NCBI GenBank assembly: GCA_903813345.2
Contig: CAIIXF020000010.1
Location: 32,518,425 to 32,582,424 of the forward strand
DNA: 64,000 nucleotides
Direction of reading: 5' to 3'
From: Owenia fusiformis
Taxonomy: Eukaryota; Annelida; Polychaeta; Sabellida; Oweniidae
The notes beneath the pieces were generated by a model, which did not search any database, had not been told where the DNA came from, and was given only the letters and a program-made list of their open reading frames with translations. Every line of letters begins with the position of its first letter. Position 1 is the stretch's first letter. Shown here in pieces: positions 60,269-64,000 of the stretch. The translations under genes were made by a program, and so were the position numbers.

Positions 60269-60411
60269 TCATGATTTTTTTAATGGGGGTCATCCACTTT
60301 ATCTTTTGTGATACACCTGTTGAATGTAATTGAAATAGAAAATGTTTCTAATAATATTCATATCAAAATGAATGACAAAAAGTGTATTGTGAACAAAACA
60401 AGCAATAAAAT

Positions 60412-60456
60412 GAACAAACAAACAAACAAGCAAGCAAACAAGCAAACAGACAAACA
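60412..60456. repeat. AAAC / AAGC microsatellite near the last acceptor
   Basis: AAAC units grade into CAAG and CAGA variants, about 170 bp before the exon F acceptor. Confidence 0.8.
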
Positions 60457-60629
60457 TGCAAGAAGTCAACAGTCAAGATTGTAATAGTGTATTAAAAACG
60501 CAACATTTTGACACTTAATAATGAGTATTTCTGTATACTACTATTTTTAAATCTTAAAGATTTTGAAAATGTTCTTGTGTTTTTGTAAAATTGTATTTTT
60601 GCTGATTTTTATGTTTGCTATATTTTCAG

Positions 60630-60733
60630 GTGACGGGAAATCAGACTTCGACAATTCCTTAGTAATCAGCATGGAGATAAATGGTATAATGTATCAAGGG
60701 GTCCTATTTGCACAAGCTCCAAGAAGACTTTAA
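60630..60733 (+). CDS. ARID3: ARID3/dead ringer terminal exon F: REKLES-beta and stop codon
   Basis: The exon encodes residues 321 (shared) to 354 and the stop TAA at 60731-60733. The peptide SDGKSDFDNSLVISMEINGI continues MYQGVLFAQAPRRL. The SMEINGIMYQGVLFAQ part is the conserved REKLES-beta block of ARID3 proteins, reported in the family to support self-association and nucleo-cytoplasmic shuttling. The acceptor is GCTATATTTTCAG ending at 60629. The protein stops five residues after the domain, whereas vertebrate ARID3 proteins usually carry a longer low-complexity tail. A PUF-type TGTAAATA lies 27 bases past the stop. Confidence 0.96.
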
Positions 60734-60759
60734 GACTCCTTAGAATAGCTATAAACTTT

Positions 60760-60767
60760 TGTAAATA
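60760..60767 (+). promoter_or_regulatory. PUF/Pumilio-type element TGTAAATA in the 3' UTR
   Basis: The octamer TGTAAATA matches the Pumilio-family recognition core and sits 27 bases after the stop codon, a favourable place for translational control. A single 8-mer in AT-rich DNA can arise by chance. Confidence 0.3.
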
Positions 60768-61255
60768 ATGTATCAATGGATGAAAACCCACACAAATGTA
60801 GATGAAACCCTCCCAAATAGGCCAAAACCTACCTAAATATGAATAATATGAGGAGAAAGTGTCTCTCTGTGTTAAAGGGAGTAACATATTCATGTCAAAA
60901 AACTGAAGTGAGAAGCGAGGGTGACTTATATGCCACCACTAAAAAGTAGCGACATATCGTTAAAGCCGCCATTTTTATGAATGGTGTTGGTGTCTATACG
61001 CAACAATTGTTGCACATTTGTATTTTTGAGTTAAGTATTGGTCAGATGCCTTGGAACTTATACTGAGAACACGTCTTCGAGTGTTGTAATTCTAAAAGTG
61101 ATACATAGCAATATCTGTAACCATGGCAATGAATAAGGGGACTTTTGTGCAACCAGGTGATAACTGTTCGTTGTTTTTTTGTATTATTTCACCAGCATCT
61201 ATGAATGTTCATCTCTCTGATTAGCTTGTATAATTCAAAATATGCCATCTCAGAA

Positions 61256-61390
61256 TACAGTAAAACTTGTAAATTGAATACTATTTGGAACCTCTAAAAT
61301 GTTTCAGGTTCATTGAACATTGATCGAAAACGTAAACACTATGTAAACTTTTCATTTAACTGAGCTGTTCCACTTACTGTGTCCCACTTA
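61256..61390 (+). mobile_element. pogo/Tigger-like terminus in the ARID3 3' region
   Basis: TACAGTAAAACTTGTAAATT is followed by GGAACCTCTAAAATG and a later CTGTTCCACTTACTGTGTCC, related to the sequences at 24230 and 42625. It probably sits within the transcribed 3' UTR. Confidence 0.3.
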
Positions 61391-61571
61391 ACAGTTTTTG
61401 CTGAAGTATGATATTTTTTCAATTAAAATACAAGTTATACTCTGAGATGAAACATTTTGAATTAAACATGATATTCAGCAATATGTCATTTGCCAACAAA
61501 AACAGTGGAATACAAATACTTAAATTGTCATCATCGTTATATTATAAACTTCAAATATAAGAAATGTTGCG

Positions 61572-61678
61572 AAGGAATTAGCAAGAAATAGAGAGAAAAT
61601 ACAGAAAATGCACACATTTAATTGTATTGAAATGTCAAAAAAAGGATGCCAATCACATTAAAGAGAGGAATCTTGAGA
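61572..61678 (-). repeat. CGTCTGC element, reverse, decayed, in the 3' UTR region
   Basis: GCGAAGGAATTAGCAAGAAA and TTAATTGTATTGAAATGTC are recognisable. Confidence 0.4.
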
Positions 61679-62391
61679 AATTACATTCATCTTTTGACAT
61701 TTTAGCAAAAATACAACCGTTGATTTAGTTTGTAATGTGATTGAAAGATGGCAGCACATCCTAGTGCAAAATAAAAAAAGATGTCTGGATTTCTATTTTT
61801 CGTTGAGATCTTTGAGAATATTAGCAATTGAGTAATTGTTTTGGCAATACACAAGACCCGTGTTGTACATTTAAAAACACAACTGGTCATGTTTTTTATA
61901 TGTGAAATAAAAAAAAATTAGTGAAATAAGCAATTAATAGTGAACAGTCTATGAAAAAAATAATTTGGACCATAGAGTGATAAGAGTGCTTAAATCCATG
62001 ACAATGAATGATGTTTTACTGGAAACAGATGGATGAAGTATACGTGATTTGTGTCTCAGCTATTTTAGCCATTATGTGCATAATAAGCTATTCTATATTA
62101 GCTATCGTGTATATTATGAGTTATGAAGTATAAGCTATAACATATAATCTATTATGTATGTTATGGCTATCGTTTAGCAATGCATAATTTGAATCTATTT
62201 TTGTATATGTTTCTTACTGACACGATTTTTTGTTTATTTTATTTGATGAAACTAATTTTGATTGTACTGTTATTCATGTTTGGTTGCAAGAGACACAGTA
62301 TTCAGTATTTAGACATTATTGTATACAAATATTGTGGACTGTAAAGTATTGTATACAATAATTTGTACAATCACATATGAATAGTGTATAC

Positions 62392-62397
62392 AATAAA
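62392..62397 (+). terminator. Candidate ARID3 polyadenylation signal
   Basis: A canonical AATAAA is followed within 8-25 bases by a GT/T-rich stretch, the best-formed poly(A) arrangement after the stop codon. The assignment is inferred from sequence only. Confidence 0.3.
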
Positions 62398-62557
62398 GAG
62401 ATGTGTACTGTATTTAATAACTAATAAGAATTAAAGAATTTATTGATTAATTATTAATTAATTTAGAATTAAAGAATTCTGTTATGTGTAATTAAACGAA
62501 CAAACAAACATGAATTTCAGTTGCACTAATTTTTGTGTACATTTTGAATATTATTAT

Positions 62558-63056
62558 GGGAAATTTTTCATTAGTTAGATAAAAGTTTTGTTAAGAGTTT
62601 TTGTTGAACGTTACGAAAAGCTGGGGAATGTCAAAATTAGTATAAGTCCTATATAAGAGAAAATTTTAAAAATTGCCCAAAATTATTTAATGATTCTAGT
62701 AAAATACAGAAATTACTAAGAATGGGACATTTTTCACCAGTTAGAAGTTTTGTTAAGAGTATTTGTTGAAAGTTACGAAAAGCTGGGAAATGTCAAAATT
62801 AGTATAAGTCCTATTTATTATGAGAGAAAATTTTAAAAATTGCCCAAAATTATTTAATGATTCTAGTAAAATACAGAAATTACTAAGAATGGGACATTTT
62901 TCACCAGTTAGAAGTTTTGTTAAGAGTATTTGTTGAAAGTTACGAAAAGCTGGGAAATGTCAAAATTAGTATAAGTCCTATTTATTATAAGAGAAAATTT
63001 AAAAAAGTTGCCCAAAATTATTTAATGATTCTAGTAAAATACAGAAATTACTAAAA
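62558..63056. repeat. 167-bp tandem repeat, three units
   Basis: Units begin GGGACATTTTTCACCAGTTA at 62558 (variant), 62724 and 62891. Units 2 and 3 are almost identical; unit 1 has several changes and small deletions. Each includes GTTACGAAAAGCTGGGAAAT and ATTGCCCAAAATTATTTAAT. There is no coding frame. Confidence 0.9.
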
Positions 63057-63634
63057 AAATCTGTTTTTGGCAAGATGCCAAGGTAATGTGTTCTGTATTT
63101 ATGAGTAATTATTGAATAATGTTTAATTCAATGATAATTAACATGTATGGTGTTTTGGATGGTGTTCAATGGTTTTCAATGGAAATTAATGTTCAGTTTT
63201 AAAAACCTGTGGTAAGTGACCTCAGAAAACACCATATGTGTACATCTAATTAGCCAATCAAATCGCTGGGAATGTTGACCTCATTGAATAAGTATAAATA
63301 TTGTGTACACACACTGACCATATTTTGCATAATACATAACATTTTGTGCAATGTTCACAGTTTGAGGAGAAAAATTATTCACTTGATCAAATGTCATATC
63401 AAATCTTTTACAATGTGATTGTTTATCTTTTATGGTGCCATTTCTTGCCATGCAATTATAGCTCGATAAAAAGGTACATGTTATATACCTTTTGAAAGAT
63501 ATGTTACATATTGCACCATAATAGGCAGCATTATTTGGAATTTGTTTTTGACTTTAAATGTGTGATCTATGAAACCATTTCATCGGAACTTTCTTTTACT
63601 ACAGTGTAGCTGTTCTACGATATAAATGTTTCTT

Positions 63635-63779
63635 TAATGCCTTGGTCACATTTGCTCTGATTTTCACGACGGCGCCCAGCTGATTGAGTATTTTGTTCAA
63701 AATTGAATACAATATTGAACAAAACACTCAATCAGCCGGGCGCTGGCCGATGGATCGGAGCATCTGTGACCCAGGCATA
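63635..63779. mobile_element. Near-palindromic MITE, copy 2 (145 bp, TA-flanked)
   Basis: This belongs to the same family as the copy at 51255-51394, inserted the other way round: its right arm (GATGGATCGGAGCA, then GTGACCCAGGCAT) is the reverse complement of the left arm of copy 1. It lies about 2.9 kb past the ARID3 stop codon. Confidence 0.8.
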
Positions 63780-64000
63780 ATTTCTTTTCGTTTTACATGC
63801 ACAAATTGATTTAATGCCACTCAGTTAGCTAGCTATGAACGTCTTTCCCCATTTCATTTTCAATGAACACTTTCAAATGGTATATCAATTCAACAGATAC
63901 ATATATATCTGTTTTCCCATTCTATTGTTCATTCAGCATTATGGTCAAAATGGCATTTTTATTTCCTGATTGAGTGGCGGGCAATGGGGGGGGGTTAGAG

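Larger units (their letters stand above)
53976..60629 (+). other. ARID3: ARID3 intron between exons E and F
   Basis: A phase-1 intron of 6654 bp. Its first 1.4 kb (to about 55440) and 58250-59440 show no repeat or gene I can name. Between them lies a run of CGTCTGC elements in alternating orientation, and after them a 140-bp-type tandem array (59455-60013) and an AAAC-rich microsatellite close to the acceptor. Confidence 0.85.
60734..62415 (+). other. ARID3: Probable ARID3 3' UTR
   Basis: The sequence after the stop has no further exon. AATAAA hexamers occur at 61770-61775, 61906-61911 and 62392-62397. The last is followed by a GT-rich stretch (TGTGTACTGTATTT), the usual downstream element, so it is my favoured end. 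Transcript evidence is lacking and an earlier end is possible. The region includes a pogo-like terminus at 61257 and a decayed CGTCTGC element at 61572-61678. Confidence 0.35.
62416..64000. other. Right flank beyond the probable ARID3 3' end
   Basis: Apart from the 167-bp tandem trio and the palindromic MITE I see no gene. 63060-63630 is plain AT-rich sequence. The last 15 bases contain a G-run. Confidence 0.6.

Noticed and set aside
60666-60893. A 75-codon minus-strand frame across the last exon.
   Set aside because: It is antisense to exon F and the 3' UTR, with no recognisable domain.
2426-61678. CGTCTGC elements as a CRISPR array or regulatory repeat of prokaryotic type.
   Set aside because: The copies are dispersed in both orientations within introns of an animal gene, with variable spacing and divergence.
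2426-61678. CGTCTGC elements as Helitron-type elements because the tip starts TC.
   Set aside because: The other end lacks CTRR and a terminal hairpin, and insertion between A and T is not consistent.

Overview
The window is animal nuclear DNA that is AT-rich, intron-rich and dense in repeats. Its one clear gene is the 3' part of an ARID3 / dead ringer (retained, Bright) transcription factor on the + strand. Six coding exons can be joined with consensus GT-AG splice sites and unbroken phase. They give the last 354 residues: most of the extended ARID DNA-binding domain, a low-complexity His/Pro/Ser linker, a long charged Ala/Glu/Arg helix, a degenerate REKLES-alpha block and a well kept REKLES-beta block just before the stop at 60731-60733. 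The exons before 11271, which carry the N-terminus and the start of the ARID, were not found and probably lie upstream of the window. The organism cannot be named from sequence alone. A lophotrochozoan such as a mollusc is a reasonable guess from gene structure, AT content and repeat style, with low confidence.

Layout: 1-11270 is the intron (or flank) before the first visible exon. Exon A is 11271-11343, followed by a very large intron of about 35.6 kb (11344-46983). Exons B (46984-47167), C (49444-49649), D (50928-51047) and E (53598-53975) are clustered. After a 6.65-kb intron comes the terminal exon F (60630-60733), then a probable 3' UTR and flank.

The non-coding sequence is dominated by one short interspersed family, called here the CGTCTGC element. 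It is about 165-172 bp, with one end reading TCCGTCTGCTCATGC and the other CATTTTAAAACATGACC. I located about 57 full, truncated or decayed copies in roughly equal numbers on both strands. It has no terminal inverted repeats, no poly(A) tail and no evident pol III boxes. I do not recognise it as a named family. Other mobile material includes TTAA-flanked inverted-repeat elements (3566-4404 and 8437-8506), a 730-bp foldback (19857-20585), a pair of about 140-bp near-palindromic TA-flanked MITEs (51255-51394 and 63635-63779), small foldbacks, and pogo/Tigger-like termini. There are many minisatellites, one of them starting just inside the donor of exon B and one a 167-bp tandem trio near the right edge.

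Two further points inside the giant intron stand out. At 28260-28500 a locally CpG-rich segment carries a GC box, CCAAT boxes, a TATA box and a consensus splice donor, in an arrangement like a real core promoter. At 33284-33481 there is a decayed exon that resembles the C-terminus of a trypsin-like serine protease.
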